A stretch of 64,000 bases of DNA, from contig NZ_SJPV01000001.1 of assembly GCF_007860135.1 (NCBI RefSeq), positions 927,299-991,298 of the forward strand, given 5' to 3'. Below the pieces are notes generated by a model. That model saw nothing but the letters and a program-made list of their open reading frames with translations, was not told where the DNA came from and did not search any database. The position numbers were made by a program, and so were the translations under genes. This stretch comes from Novipirellula artificiosorum (GTDB lineage Bacteria; Planctomycetota; Planctomycetia; Pirellulales; Pirellulaceae). Shown one piece after another: positions 53,255 to 62,503 of the stretch; position 1 is the first letter of the stretch; each line of letters opens with the position of its first letter.

Positions 53255-54700
53255 ATGAAACGACACACGATTCGACTTGCTGCAGCTGTTTTCACGGCTC
53301 TGACTGTGAACTTTACTGCTGGCCCACCCACCCATGCACAAACCGCTTCGGAGAGACTTGAAAAGGGGATCTATACCGAAGAAACCGTGGGTAACCTGGA
53401 TGAAGCCATCAAGATCTATCGCTCGATTGTCGCCGATGCCAAAGAGACCGAGGCATTGGGGGCAAAGGCTCAATACCGACTGGCAAGCTGCCTGTCAAAA
53501 AAGGGAGATCAGGCAGGAGCGGTTGCCGCCTATGAAGCTCTGATTAAGAACTACCCCAATCAAAAGGAACTGGTTTCCAAGGCACGAGAACAGTTACCTG
53601 CGAAATTGGAGCTTGGAGAAGCGCCGTGGAACGATGGCGAGCAATTGACGTTGACCATGAAACTCGCAGGCGGCCAACCCATCGGATTAGTGGGGTTGAG
53701 CGTGAAATCCGAGAATCTGGATGGAAAGCCAGTTTGGGGAATGTCGATCCGACGTTTGATTGCCGGTGGTCAAAACCAAGGCATCAGTCATGTCGTTGTT
53801 GACCAAGTCACGAATCGACCGCTGACCAGTGTTTGGCAGCATACGTTGCTCGGCTCGTTTGAAGGGAAGTACAGCGATGACCAACTGACGATCACCAACC
53901 TCGACAGCGAAGATCCCGCAAAGGTCGTTGAACTTGACCAAGTCGCGTATGACAATGACCAGTGGTTTTACGCGATGCGGCAATTGCCGCTGGCGGTTGG
54001 CTACAAAGGAACGTTATCGACGCGAGTGGTGATGTCGGGTGGTGCTCAGGTGGACATTGGAATCACCGTGCCAAGCAAAGAAACCGTGGAAACACCCGTC
54101 GGAAGCTTCGAGTGCTTCAAGTTGGAAATGAGCATTGGCCAAACATTTTGGTTTGCGGATGTGCCTGAAAAGTATTTGGTCAAATTTGAGGCTGGCGGTG
54201 TGGAAGCGGTCCTTAGCAACATCGGCGACTCGGAGCCGACAACGGTCAAGAACACTGCTCTTGGTTTCTCTTTTGCCGTGCCGGTCGATTGGTTTGGGAT
54301 GGACTTGCCATCCGACGTTCCAACTGCATCGACTGCGGTGGTTTTGGCTGGCCCCGGATTATCCAATGGGATGTTGAGAGTGTTGGTGAAATCCAAGTTG
54401 ACGGACGAAGAGCAAGCGTCACCACGTGCGTGGATGGAAAGTAAGCTGAAGGAGAGTAAAACGACTTTTAAGAATCTAGAACCAGACGACACGGGGATCA
54501 CCGAGACCACGCTCGGCCAAATGCCTGCTGCGACGCTCGGATTGAGCTACCTCAATGGAAAACGAAAAGTCTTGAGTCAAAACGTGGTCACATTCCAGGA
54601 CGAAAAAGGAGTCGCGTTGTACATCGAGATGCCTGAAGACGACGCGGATGACTTGAAGGCAACGTTGATGAGTATCGCCGATTCGATCCAAGTGAAGTAG
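53255..54700 (+). CDS. Secreted TPR-containing protein of unknown function
   Basis: 481 residues from ATG 53255. The signal peptide (LAAAVFTALTVNFTAGPPTHA) is followed by two TPR-like units (NLDEAIKIYRSIVADAKETE, QYRLASCLSKKGDQAGAVAA). A long beta-rich part follows (EQLTLTMKLAGGQPIGLVGL, PVGSFECFKLEMSIGQTFWF). A final domain (GFSFAVPVDWFGMDLPSDV) resembles the fold seen in PsbP/DUF1795-like proteins. The sensor kinase gene begins 8 bases downstream, so this protein may present the signal to the kinase or act upstream of it. Confidence 0.75.
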   Translation: MKRHTIRLAAAVFTALTVNFTAGPPTHAQTASERLEKGIYTEETVGNLDEAIKIYRSIVADAKETEALGAKAQYRLASCLSKKGDQAGAVAAYEALIKNYPNQKELVSKAREQLPAKLELGEAPWNDGEQLTLTMKLAGGQPIGLVGLSVKSENLDGKPVWGMSIRRLIAGGQNQGISHVVVDQVTNRPLTSVWQHTLLGSFEGKYSDDQLTITNLDSEDPAKVVELDQVAYDNDQWFYAMRQLPLAVGYKGTLSTRVVMSGGAQVDIGITVPSKETVETPVGSFECFKLEMSIGQTFWFADVPEKYLVKFEAGGVEAVLSNIGDSEPTTVKNTALGFSFAVPVDWFGMDLPSDVPTASTAVVLAGPGLSNGMLRVLVKSKLTDEEQASPRAWMESKLKESKTTFKNLEPDDTGITETTLGQMPAATLGLSYLNGKRKVLSQNVVTFQDEKGVALYIEMPEDDADDLKATLMSIADSIQVK

Positions 54701-54708
54701 TGTGATTC

Positions 54709-56649
54709 GTGTCGATGTTTGCCAAACCTTCGAGCAGCGATCGCGGCTCCGTCGTGCGTCTTGCGTTGTTGCTGATTATCCTTCTCGCGGTTCCTTCCAT
54801 CGGCGTTCTTTGGTTCGTCAGCGTGGCAATGAACAACGAGCAATTGGCTTCACGTCAGCGGATGGCGGACGCCTATCGTTTGCATCTGCGCGGCGCGACC
54901 CGGATCCTGACGGATCATTGGCAAGCCAAGACGCGAGAAATTCAGCAGAGACGCCAGGAATTGACGCCAGCCGCCCTATTTGCCGAGGTGGCGTCCGGTG
55001 GATTCGCAGATGCTTTGCTGGCATACAATCCCGAGGGACGATTGCTCTACCCCAACGAATTGACTCGCGATGAAGGAGTCGACAAGAGTGACGCACGTTG
55101 GAGCGAGGCAGAGTCGCTCGAGTTCCAAACGCTTGATCTGCCAGCAGCGATCGCGATCTATCGCGACTTGGCCTCCGAAAATGAATCGGAAGCCGCCAAG
55201 AGACAAGCCTCCCTTGCATTGGCTCGGTGCTTGTTTCGCAACGGAGAGCACGCGGAAGCATGCGAAATCATACTTGGGGTGCCGCAAGATACGGCCGTTG
55301 CACGCGACCTCGCCAACCACGAGATGTTGGCGTTGGAATTTCTTGGCGATACGAAAAGCAACGCTGGCGAGAAGATTTTGCTGCGTTTGGAGCAGCGGCT
55401 ACGCAACTACAACGACTTGACGCTCTCGTCGGCTCAGCGCGTGTTCCTGATGAACCGACTGACTGAATTACTTGGGAAGGAAACGCAATTCCCAACCTTT
55501 GCGACTGAGCGAACGGCAGCGTCCTTCGTTGCTGCGCAGCCTGTGCCAACCATCGTTCCGTTGTTTCTTCGCACACCGCTCGCCGACATCTGGCAACTGG
55601 GTACACCGGACGGAAAGACGCTACTCTTGTTCGGTAGGGATCGAATTGTCAGTGAATCGGAAACGCTCTTGAGCTCCACCGCCTCGCTTGATGCCGCAAC
55701 CATTCGACTGCTTGCCCCCGACCAGAATGCGGATCCGGATGAATACCTGGCCGTTACCGCCGGCGACGTTTTTCCCGGATGGCGGTTGTCACTTTCGCTC
55801 AATGACAAGAGTGAAATCGAACGTGCAGCGACGAGACGCAATACCATCACCCTCTGGACGGGATTGATGGTCATCTTGGCGACCTGTGCCCTGATGCTGC
55901 TGATTGCGAGGACGGTTCAACATCAGATGCAGCTTGCCAGACTAAAAAACGACTTGGTGGGGACCGTTTCGCATGAACTGAAAACGCCACTCGCTTCGAT
56001 GCGTCTGCTGGTCGACACGCTGCTCGATGCAGAGTCGTTTGACGAGAACCTGACTCGGGAATACTTGCAGTTGATTGGAAAAGAAAACGAAAGACTGTGC
56101 CGTGTGATGGACAACTTCCTGGCGTTTTCACGCATGGATCGTCGGATGCATACCTTCACGTTCGTCCCTTGCGATGTGCGGAAGCTGATCCTGCGAAGTG
56201 TCGAGGCAGCAGGAGATCGGTTTCATGCGGCGGATTGTCAGTTGGACGTCCGTGTTGATGACGACTTGCCAACGCTCAATGCCGATACGGATGCAATCGT
56301 GACCGCGATTTTGAACCTGCTCGAGAACGCCTACAAGTATTCGGATCCCGTGCGGCAGATTCAGATTCATGCGTCTGAGCAAGCAGGAAGAATCCGCATC
56401 GCCGTCGCCGACAATGGGATTGGCCTCTCACGGCGCACCGCGGCGAAGGTTTGCCAGCGATTTTATCAAGTGGATCGAAGCTTGGCACGCAAGGGGCAGG
56501 GTTGTGGTTTAGGGTTGAGCATCGTTCAGTTTATTGTGTCGGCTCATCACGGTCGACTTCAAATCGACAGTTTGCCGGGTAGCGGAAGTACGTTTACCAT
56601 CCTGTTACCAGTAGCTGAGGCAAGCCAAGGAAGGGAGATTGCCCCATGA
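54709..56649 (+). CDS. Sensor histidine kinase with an extracytoplasmic TPR-like domain
   Basis: 646 residues from GTG 54709; ATG 54715 is an alternative. Two membrane helices (about 18-38 and 388-408) flank a 350-residue sensor region. TPR-like helices lie at 145-220 (LPAAIAIYRDLASENESEAA, QASLALARCLFRNGEHAEAC). HisKA has phospho-His near 422 (GTVSHELKTPLASMRLL), and HATPase_c shows ILNLLENAYKYSD, DNGIGLSRR and GCGLGLSIVQF. No HAMP domain is visible. It overlaps its response regulator by 4 bases (ATGA). The TPR-like sensor suggests protein-protein sensing. Confidence 0.9.
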   Translation: MSMFAKPSSSDRGSVVRLALLLIILLAVPSIGVLWFVSVAMNNEQLASRQRMADAYRLHLRGATRILTDHWQAKTREIQQRRQELTPAALFAEVASGGFADALLAYNPEGRLLYPNELTRDEGVDKSDARWSEAESLEFQTLDLPAAIAIYRDLASENESEAAKRQASLALARCLFRNGEHAEACEIILGVPQDTAVARDLANHEMLALEFLGDTKSNAGEKILLRLEQRLRNYNDLTLSSAQRVFLMNRLTELLGKETQFPTFATERTAASFVAAQPVPTIVPLFLRTPLADIWQLGTPDGKTLLLFGRDRIVSESETLLSSTASLDAATIRLLAPDQNADPDEYLAVTAGDVFPGWRLSLSLNDKSEIERAATRRNTITLWTGLMVILATCALMLLIARTVQHQMQLARLKNDLVGTVSHELKTPLASMRLLVDTLLDAESFDENLTREYLQLIGKENERLCRVMDNFLAFSRMDRRMHTFTFVPCDVRKLILRSVEAAGDRFHAADCQLDVRVDDDLPTLNADTDAIVTAILNLLENAYKYSDPVRQIQIHASEQAGRIRIAVADNGIGLSRRTAAKVCQRFYQVDRSLARKGQGCGLGLSIVQFIVSAHHGRLQIDSLPGSGSTFTILLPVAEASQGREIAP

Positions 56650-57350
56650 CGACTTCCAAAGTTTTGATCATCGAAGACGACGCGACGCTGCTACGAGGGC
56701 TCAGCGACAACCTTCGCTGCCAGGGCTACGACGTTTGTACGGCGACCGAGGGAAAACAGGGACTGGAAGCCGCCTTGTCCCTCAACCCGGATTTGATCTT
56801 GCTTGACATTATGTTGCCAGGGATCAATGGCTATCAGATCTGTGATGAATTGCGAAGACGCAAACTCACTTGCACCATCATCATGCTGACGGCGAAAGGA
56901 CAAGAGGAAGACATTGTGCGCGGTCTGGAGCTTGGGGCAGATGACTATGTGACCAAGCCGTTCAGCATTCGGGAATTGTTGGCGCGAGTGAAAGCATTCT
57001 TACGTCGACAAAATGCAGAAGCCATTAGCGAATACCACTTCGGTGATCTCCATCTCGACCTCCTCTCGCATAAGCTGAGTCGAAGGGGACAAGAAGTGAA
57101 GTTAACGGCAAAGGAATACCGTCTATTGGAGTTTTTTGTGCAACGGCGATCCCGAGCCCTGACTCGCAACGAGATCCTCAACCATGTTTGGGGACGGTCT
57201 GTGATCGTGACCGGTCGCAGTGTGGACCGCTGTGTCACGACACTGCGTCAAAAGATCGAAGACGATGTTCGGAATCCAACGTTCATTCGGACGATTCGCG
57301 ACGTCGGCTATCGGTTTGAAAAACCACAAGACGCCACGAATCATCCCTAA
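56646..57350 (+). CDS. OmpR-family response regulator
   Basis: 234 residues. The receiver has the acidic pair in LIIEDDATLL, phospho-acceptor Asp in LLDIMLPGINGY and Lys in YVTKPFS. The winged-helix output domain has LTAKEYRLLEFFVQRRSRAL, VTGRSVDRCVTTLRQKIE and RDVGYRFEKP. The ATG is inside the stop of the kinase gene, so the pair is translationally coupled. The target genes are not evident; the vWA gene 190 bases downstream is the nearest candidate. Confidence 0.95.
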   Translation: MTTSKVLIIEDDATLLRGLSDNLRCQGYDVCTATEGKQGLEAALSLNPDLILLDIMLPGINGYQICDELRRRKLTCTIIMLTAKGQEEDIVRGLELGADDYVTKPFSIRELLARVKAFLRRQNAEAISEYHFGDLHLDLLSHKLSRRGQEVKLTAKEYRLLEFFVQRRSRALTRNEILNHVWGRSVIVTGRSVDRCVTTLRQKIEDDVRNPTFIRTIRDVGYRFEKPQDATNHP

Positions 57351-57538
57351 CCTTTTCGGCAAGCTGGCAACCCTGACGGACCCCATTTGGCATTTCTCGG
57401 CCGTTTTCCGCTCGAAAGGTGCCGAGAGCCACTGAGTTTAGGCCGTTGCGTGGAACCTTCATCGGGTAGAATCGAGGTAGCAAACTTGCTTGTCGGCGAC
57501 AATCCGCTCGCCCTATCCTCTTTTCCCGGAGCTCTTCG

Positions 57539-58747
57539 ATGAAACGCCCATTTAACCTGTTTCTGGTCCTTGCGGTCATGATCGGATTTGGACAACAAAC
57601 GACCAGCATCAATCATGCTCAGGATGTAACGATTACCATCGAGAAGGGAAAGAAAGAGTCGAAGGCCAAGTCGAAAGCCCCTTTCACTGGCAAGCGACCC
57701 GCCGTTGATGTGGCGATCTTGCTTGACACCTCCAATTCCATGGACGGCTTGATCGATCAAGCCAAAAGCCAGCTATGGAATATCGTCCAGGAGTTTGCAA
57801 AAGCAAAAAAGAATGGCAGAACGCCTGAACTTCGTGTCTCCGTATTCGAATATGGCAATTCGGGCTTGCCCGCTCGGGAAGGCTACATCCGCCAAGTCAT
57901 CCAATTGACCGATGATTTGGACAAAGTGTCGGAAGCCCTGTTTGCGTTACGCACCGGCGGCGGTGACGAGTATTGTGGCGCAGTCATCAACGAGGCGATC
58001 AAACGGCTTGATTGGAGTGGACAGGCCAATGCATACAAAGCGATCTTCATCGCGGGCAATGAGCCGTTTACGCAAGGCTCCGTCGATTACAAATCCGCTT
58101 GCCGTAACGCGATCGAATCCGGCATCGTCGTCAACACCATTCACTGTGGTGATTATCAGCGAGGTGTCCAGGGGAAATGGAAAGATGGCGCCGACATGGC
58201 GGAAGGCGAGTACATGAATATCAACCAAGATGAAAAGGTGGTTCATATCCAATGCCCCCAAGACAAGATCATCATTGAACTCAATAGCCAACTCAATGAA
58301 ACCTACTTGTGGTATGGCTCAAAAAATGAACGCACTCGTTACGCTGAAAACCAGGTCGCTCAGGACCTGAATGCGAGCAGCCTTGGCGGACTCAGTAGTC
58401 GGGCTGCGACCAAGGCAGGATCGTTGTATCGAAATGTCGGACGCGATTTGGTGGATACCTTTGAAGAGGACGAGGAGGCAATCTTGCAATTGAAGGCAGA
58501 CGATCTGCCCGAGGAATTGCGCAAGCTCACACCAACGGAGCGACTCAAGAAAGTCGCGGCGATCTCGAAGCTTCGGGCGGAGATCAAGGCAAAATTGGCG
58601 ACTGTGAGTAAGGAACGGCAAGCCTATCTCGCCGCAGAACGGGCGAAGATGACAGAAACCCCCGCAGCCGCAACGCTCGGGGATGCGTTTGCCGAGGCCG
58701 TGGAGGAACAACTGGTTGAGTCCGGCTTTGACCTCAGCGACGAGTGA
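57539..58747 (+). CDS. Secreted von Willebrand factor A domain protein
   Basis: 402 residues. The signal peptide (LFLVLAVMIGFGQQTTSINH) and a Lys-rich segment precede a vWA domain with the MIDAS motif DTSNS in VAILLDTSNSMDGLID, and an acidic RTGGGDEYCGAVINEAI. The C-terminal 150 residues are helical and charged (LRAEIKAKLATVSKERQAYL). It probably binds a metal-dependent ligand outside the cytoplasm; the partner is unknown. Its 3' end overlaps the converging fucosidase gene by 14 bases. Confidence 0.85.
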   Translation: MKRPFNLFLVLAVMIGFGQQTTSINHAQDVTITIEKGKKESKAKSKAPFTGKRPAVDVAILLDTSNSMDGLIDQAKSQLWNIVQEFAKAKKNGRTPELRVSVFEYGNSGLPAREGYIRQVIQLTDDLDKVSEALFALRTGGGDEYCGAVINEAIKRLDWSGQANAYKAIFIAGNEPFTQGSVDYKSACRNAIESGIVVNTIHCGDYQRGVQGKWKDGADMAEGEYMNINQDEKVVHIQCPQDKIIIELNSQLNETYLWYGSKNERTRYAENQVAQDLNASSLGGLSSRAATKAGSLYRNVGRDLVDTFEEDEEAILQLKADDLPEELRKLTPTERLKKVAAISKLRAEIKAKLATVSKERQAYLAAERAKMTETPAAATLGDAFAEAVEEQLVESGFDLSDE

Positions 58748-60122
58748 GGGCTAGCTCTGGCATCCCTTGGACGTCAATCGTGATCACCGTTGCAATCGGA
58801 TCGATTGCTGATTCGGGGACGTCGATCACCCATTGCTCGTTCCCTTGGTTGACCGAGAGTGTGGTTTCAGGAGTCGCCAGCAGCGACGCGCGTCGAATGG
58901 GATTGCGCAATGCTGGGAGGGTCAACTTGCCATGGGCGGGCCATTCAAACACGTGCAAATACAGTGTTCCCCCTCTGCGCGTGACTCGTCCCCATTCGGG
59001 ACGAAACAAGGCGGCTTCGCTGCCATACAGCGATTCACCGTTGACCGACATCCAGTCGCCGATGGCGCGAAGTCGGTCCACGCTCGCTTGCGGAAACGTT
59101 CCGTCTGCTTTAGGACCTACGTTCAACAAGTAGTTCCCACCCTTACTGGCAATATCAATGAGGTTGCGGATCAGTGTTTCGGAACTTTTCCAATTCTCGT
59201 CCGAGGCTTTGAATCCCCAAGTGTCATTCATTGTCATGCATGATTCCCAGTCGCTATCGACCCCGGTCGCAGGAATCTCTTGCTCTGGCGTGCCAAAGTC
59301 ACCTGCAAACGAATCTTCCTTCGAGAACCCGCCCATCCCCTTGCGACCGGCACCCACTCGATTGTTGACGATCAGGTTTGGATTCAACGCTAACAACCAC
59401 TGGTAGAGCGATTTCCCGTCTGCGTCGGTCCACCACGAGGGCCACTCGCCATCAAACCAGAGCACATGCGTGTTGTAATCGACGATCAATTTCCGCAAGT
59501 GTTCCTTCATGTAGTCCGTGTAAGCCTGTTTTTGTCCTTCGACCATCCGAGTCGGATTCCACTTCGGCTTGCCATCGTTTTCGCTGCTGGGCAATTGCGA
59601 ATCATGATGCCAATCCATGATGGAATAGTAGGTGCAGAATTTCAATCCATGACGCTCGCACGCTTCGCTGAGTGGTTTGAGAAGGTCTTTCTTGTAGGGT
59701 GTTGCGTCGACGATGTCGTAATCCGTTTGCGAATCGAATAAGCAAAATCCGTCGTGATGCTTCGATGTGATCACGATGTACTTCATCCCGGCATACTTGG
59801 CGATCCGCACCCACTCGTCGGCATCAAAGGACTGCGGGTCAAACTGCGAAGCATATTTCTCGTATTCCTCACGTGGGATGTTGGCCTTATCCATGATCCA
59901 TTCGCCAATTCCTTTGACGTCATTGCCTTGGTATTCTCCGGCGGGAACCGCATACAAGCCCCAGTGAATGAACATGCCAAAGCGGTCATTTCGCCACCAA
60001 TCCATGCGATCGCCTTGCTGCGACTCCGAGCGGACTTGGGCAAAGCCATTCGGAGTACTTTGAGCCAGCAAGAGAGTGGCGAGAAGCAAGCCAAGGAGCC
60101 GACTAAATTTTCGAGTCATCAT
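58734..60122 (-). CDS. Secreted GH29 alpha-L-fucosidase
   Basis: 462 residues from ATG 60122, preceded by AAGGAAAC; the frame runs to 60263 without signal character. Signal peptide (LLGLLLATLLLAQSTPNGFA), then the GH29 barrel: WWRNDRFGMFIHWGLYAVPA, YIVITSKHHDGFCLFDS and the nucleophile Asp in HVLWFDGEWPSWW. A small beta domain follows, and it ends in MPELALTRR. It releases alpha-L-fucose from fucoidan-type or glycoprotein glycans with retention. It is preceded by a REPIN-like repeat in its leader and by the DUF1080 genes on the same strand. Confidence 0.93.
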   Translation of the reverse strand: MMTRKFSRLLGLLLATLLLAQSTPNGFAQVRSESQQGDRMDWWRNDRFGMFIHWGLYAVPAGEYQGNDVKGIGEWIMDKANIPREEYEKYASQFDPQSFDADEWVRIAKYAGMKYIVITSKHHDGFCLFDSQTDYDIVDATPYKKDLLKPLSEACERHGLKFCTYYSIMDWHHDSQLPSSENDGKPKWNPTRMVEGQKQAYTDYMKEHLRKLIVDYNTHVLWFDGEWPSWWTDADGKSLYQWLLALNPNLIVNNRVGAGRKGMGGFSKEDSFAGDFGTPEQEIPATGVDSDWESCMTMNDTWGFKASDENWKSSETLIRNLIDIASKGGNYLLNVGPKADGTFPQASVDRLRAIGDWMSVNGESLYGSEAALFRPEWGRVTRRGGTLYLHVFEWPAHGKLTLPALRNPIRRASLLATPETTLSVNQGNEQWVIDVPESAIDPIATVITIDVQGMPELALTRR

Positions 60123-60178
60123 CTTTTTGTTTCCTTGACGGAAAGAGGGGAGTGCGAAATGGGGGTAGCGGAATCCTT

Positions 60179-60311
60179 GGAACCTATCCGAAACGGGTCT
60201 GACCCACTCTTTGCTTAGCGTGTCGGCAGCGGATCCATTTAAAAACAACGAGTTTTTGAGCAATCGAAACGTCGGTCGACAAAGGGTCAGACCCCTTTTC
60301 GGATAGATTCC
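60179..60311. repeat. REPIN-like inverted repeat
   Basis: Arms 60179-60205 and 60284-60311 are inverted, near-perfect 27/28-base copies sharing CTATCCGAAA and GGGTCTGACCC, separated by 78 bases. GGGTC-T-GACCC is itself palindromic, so each arm forms its own hairpin. This is the shape of a two-REP element (REPIN/BIME). It lies between the stop of the DUF1080-amidohydrolase gene, which it touches, and the start of the fucosidase. Confidence 0.8.
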
Positions 60312-61765
60312 TAATCTGCCCCGGGAACATACATGTCCTTCTTGGTCAACCCGTACTTCGTGATCGCTTCAAGGCATCGAGTCATGTCGTGTGGGACATC
60401 GTCAAAATTGTTCGATCCGAAACTGAACTTTGCGCCCATCGATTTTGCCATGCGGATGAAGCGTTCGTGCGGGTAACCGCTTCCCGCATTGATCTCAAGT
60501 GCAACGTGGTTCGCGTTTGCCGCCTCAATGATCGTTCGCATCCGTTGGTCGGTCCACAATTCGTCGTATTGGTCAGCGACAGCGTCTGGAAGCCAGGTCG
60601 GATTGGCCAGGATCGTTGCGGGTTCGCTTAGAACCCGCAGGTTGTGCTTCACGTAACGCAGCATCCACGCTTCGGGATCCTCGATGGTGAACTGGTCCGG
60701 TTGGAATAACTTGACCGGGGGACTGTCGTCGGTTGGCATGGGCATGATCATGGTGTCCGCCAACACGAAATCGAGCCGTTCGAGCAGCTGTGGCGAGTGC
60801 TTCTTGTGCCAACCCCGATCGTTGACTTGGACGCCGACAAACACGGGCCGGTCGTCAACGCTGTCGATAAATTCCTGCAACTGCTGATCGGTTTCGATCG
60901 GCCACCCCTCGCCTAGATTCTTCAGCACACCGACATTCATGCCCGTCACCGCTTGCCGATCCATGGCCTTTTCGACGGTCATGCCACCCCGTAAATGCAC
61001 ATGACAATCGATGACGGGAATGTAGGCTCCGGCAAATTGATCCATCGTTTTTACATCGGTTCCGTAGCCGTCGCTGGATACTCGGGGCTCGTCCTCGGAG
61101 TTCGCGTCGTCAGCCAAAATACGGATCGAGACGCTGCGATAGGCAACGCGACTTCCCGGGTCATGCCCTTGCAACGCAATGGTTCCACTCGACAACACCC
61201 GATTGGATCGCGTGTCTTTACGAATCGGATCGGCCGGCTGTAAATAGTCGACGGTGGGATAACCGTTGACCCAAACCCGAATTCGATTTCCCGTTACCTT
61301 GACTTTCACTGGGAACCAGATGCCGTCTTGAACGCAGGGCTGATAGATGTTGCGAACCGCATACAAGCTGCCCGTTCGTTTCAGCTCGCGATAGTTTCCG
61401 CTACCGCGATGCGTGTTGTTCACTTGGACCTCGTAACCCGCCTCGGGAAATCCCGACTCTTGGTAGCGTGTGTGAAAGAAAATCCCGCTGTTGGCCGCGG
61501 CTTCCGTTTTGCATTCGGCGATCAATTCGAAATTGCGGAAGTCGTGGTTGGCGACATCACCGTCGTAGAACAGATGGCTCCGTTTACCACTGGCAACCAA
61601 ACATCCCTCGTTGACGGACCAGGTGTCGGGATGTTCGGCCGCACGCCACCCCGCAAGCGACTTGCCGTCAAACAACGAGATCCACTCGCCAGGGTCAGCC
61701 CCTGCGCAGACGAGTGACATCAGGGTCGCGAGAAGAACGGCAGCGAAGGATCGGTGTGGAAGCAT
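60311..61765 (-). CDS. Secreted DUF1080 (3-keto-disaccharide hydrolase type) fused to an amidohydrolase-like domain
   Basis: 484 residues with a signal peptide (FAAVLLATLMSLVCAGADP). Residues 25-220 are a DUF1080 jelly roll (ISLFDGKSLAGWRA, NSGIFFHTRY, IRVWVNGYPTVDYL, GTIALQGHDPGSRV). Residues 245-480 form a metal-dependent hydrolase-like domain beginning IPVIDCHVHLRGGM, with HVALEINAGSGYPHERF and FSFGSNNFDD. The His-x-His and later Glu/His/Asn fit an amidohydrolase or PHP-type site. The combination suggests sequential action on a modified sugar. It ends at the REPIN-like repeat. Confidence 0.8.
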   Translation of the reverse strand: MLPHRSFAAVLLATLMSLVCAGADPGEWISLFDGKSLAGWRAAEHPDTWSVNEGCLVASGKRSHLFYDGDVANHDFRNFELIAECKTEAAANSGIFFHTRYQESGFPEAGYEVQVNNTHRGSGNYRELKRTGSLYAVRNIYQPCVQDGIWFPVKVKVTGNRIRVWVNGYPTVDYLQPADPIRKDTRSNRVLSSGTIALQGHDPGSRVAYRSVSIRILADDANSEDEPRVSSDGYGTDVKTMDQFAGAYIPVIDCHVHLRGGMTVEKAMDRQAVTGMNVGVLKNLGEGWPIETDQQLQEFIDSVDDRPVFVGVQVNDRGWHKKHSPQLLERLDFVLADTMIMPMPTDDSPPVKLFQPDQFTIEDPEAWMLRYVKHNLRVLSEPATILANPTWLPDAVADQYDELWTDQRMRTIIEAANANHVALEINAGSGYPHERFIRMAKSMGAKFSFGSNNFDDVPHDMTRCLEAITKYGLTKKDMYVPGAD

Positions 61766-61822
61766 GCTGGATGGGGTGGCGTGGAGGTGGGGAGGTGAAG
61801 GTGGGAGAGCAGAGGTGGGGAA

Positions 61823-62503
61823 TCAATCGGGCAACTTTGTGAGTTCCACATTGCGGAAATGGATTTCGGCACCTTCGGATTGCAGCCCGACGAACCCGGG
61901 GACGACTTCACAATCGGTCGCTTCGTTCGCCAACTCGCCATTGATCACGATTGTCAACTTGCCCTGGTTGAAAGTGATCTCATATGTATTCCATTGGCCA
62001 ATGGTTTTTTCTGGATGCTTGATCGCAGAAACCCCAATAAAGTTGCCAAGGACCTTGTGGTTTTCGACTTTTTTAGCTCTGGCGGCGTCCCCCTTCAACT
62101 GGAAGCCGTAGAAACCCCAAATGTCGCCAGCGCTACCGCTCTGCAGCTGCGCTTCGACACATCTCGTTAGAATGGACGGTGGTTCGCCCGTCATCCGCAT
62201 CAACACGCCGCTGTTGCCACCTTCGGATCCCTCGGGCCAACGCCAATCGACCCTTAGCTTGAAGTTCGTGAATTTTTCTTTCGTGTGTAAGTAGCCCATG
62301 GGGTTGCCCTGGCAAACCAAGATCCCATCCGCAACGCTCCAAATGTCTTCCGTTGTGGCGTCAGGCCCCACATCGTGGCCTACCCACCCGTCGAGGCTCT
62401 TGCCATCAAAAAGACGGATTGCTTTGGCGTCGTCTGCCAAAGTGATGGAACCGAGAAAGCTGGTGAATGCCAGCAATGCGATGAGTCGAGCGGTTGCGTT
62501 CAC
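61823..62503 (-). CDS. Secreted DUF1080 protein
   Basis: 226 residues. The signal peptide (LIALLAFTSFLGSITLADDA) precedes one DUF1080 domain: IRLFDGKSLDGWVGH, IWSVADGILVCQGNPMGYLH, NSGVLMRMTGEPP, GQWNTYEITFNQGKLTIVIN and the closing VPGFVGLQSEGAEIHFRNVE. Family members include 3-keto-glycoside hydrolases and lyases. The downstream DUF1080-amidohydrolase gene starts after a 57-base G/C-skewed spacer, so the genes are probably co-transcribed. Confidence 0.88.
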   Translation of the reverse strand: MNATARLIALLAFTSFLGSITLADDAKAIRLFDGKSLDGWVGHDVGPDATTEDIWSVADGILVCQGNPMGYLHTKEKFTNFKLRVDWRWPEGSEGGNSGVLMRMTGEPPSILTRCVEAQLQSGSAGDIWGFYGFQLKGDAARAKKVENHKVLGNFIGVSAIKHPEKTIGQWNTYEITFNQGKLTIVINGELANEATDCEVVPGFVGLQSEGAEIHFRNVELTKLPD

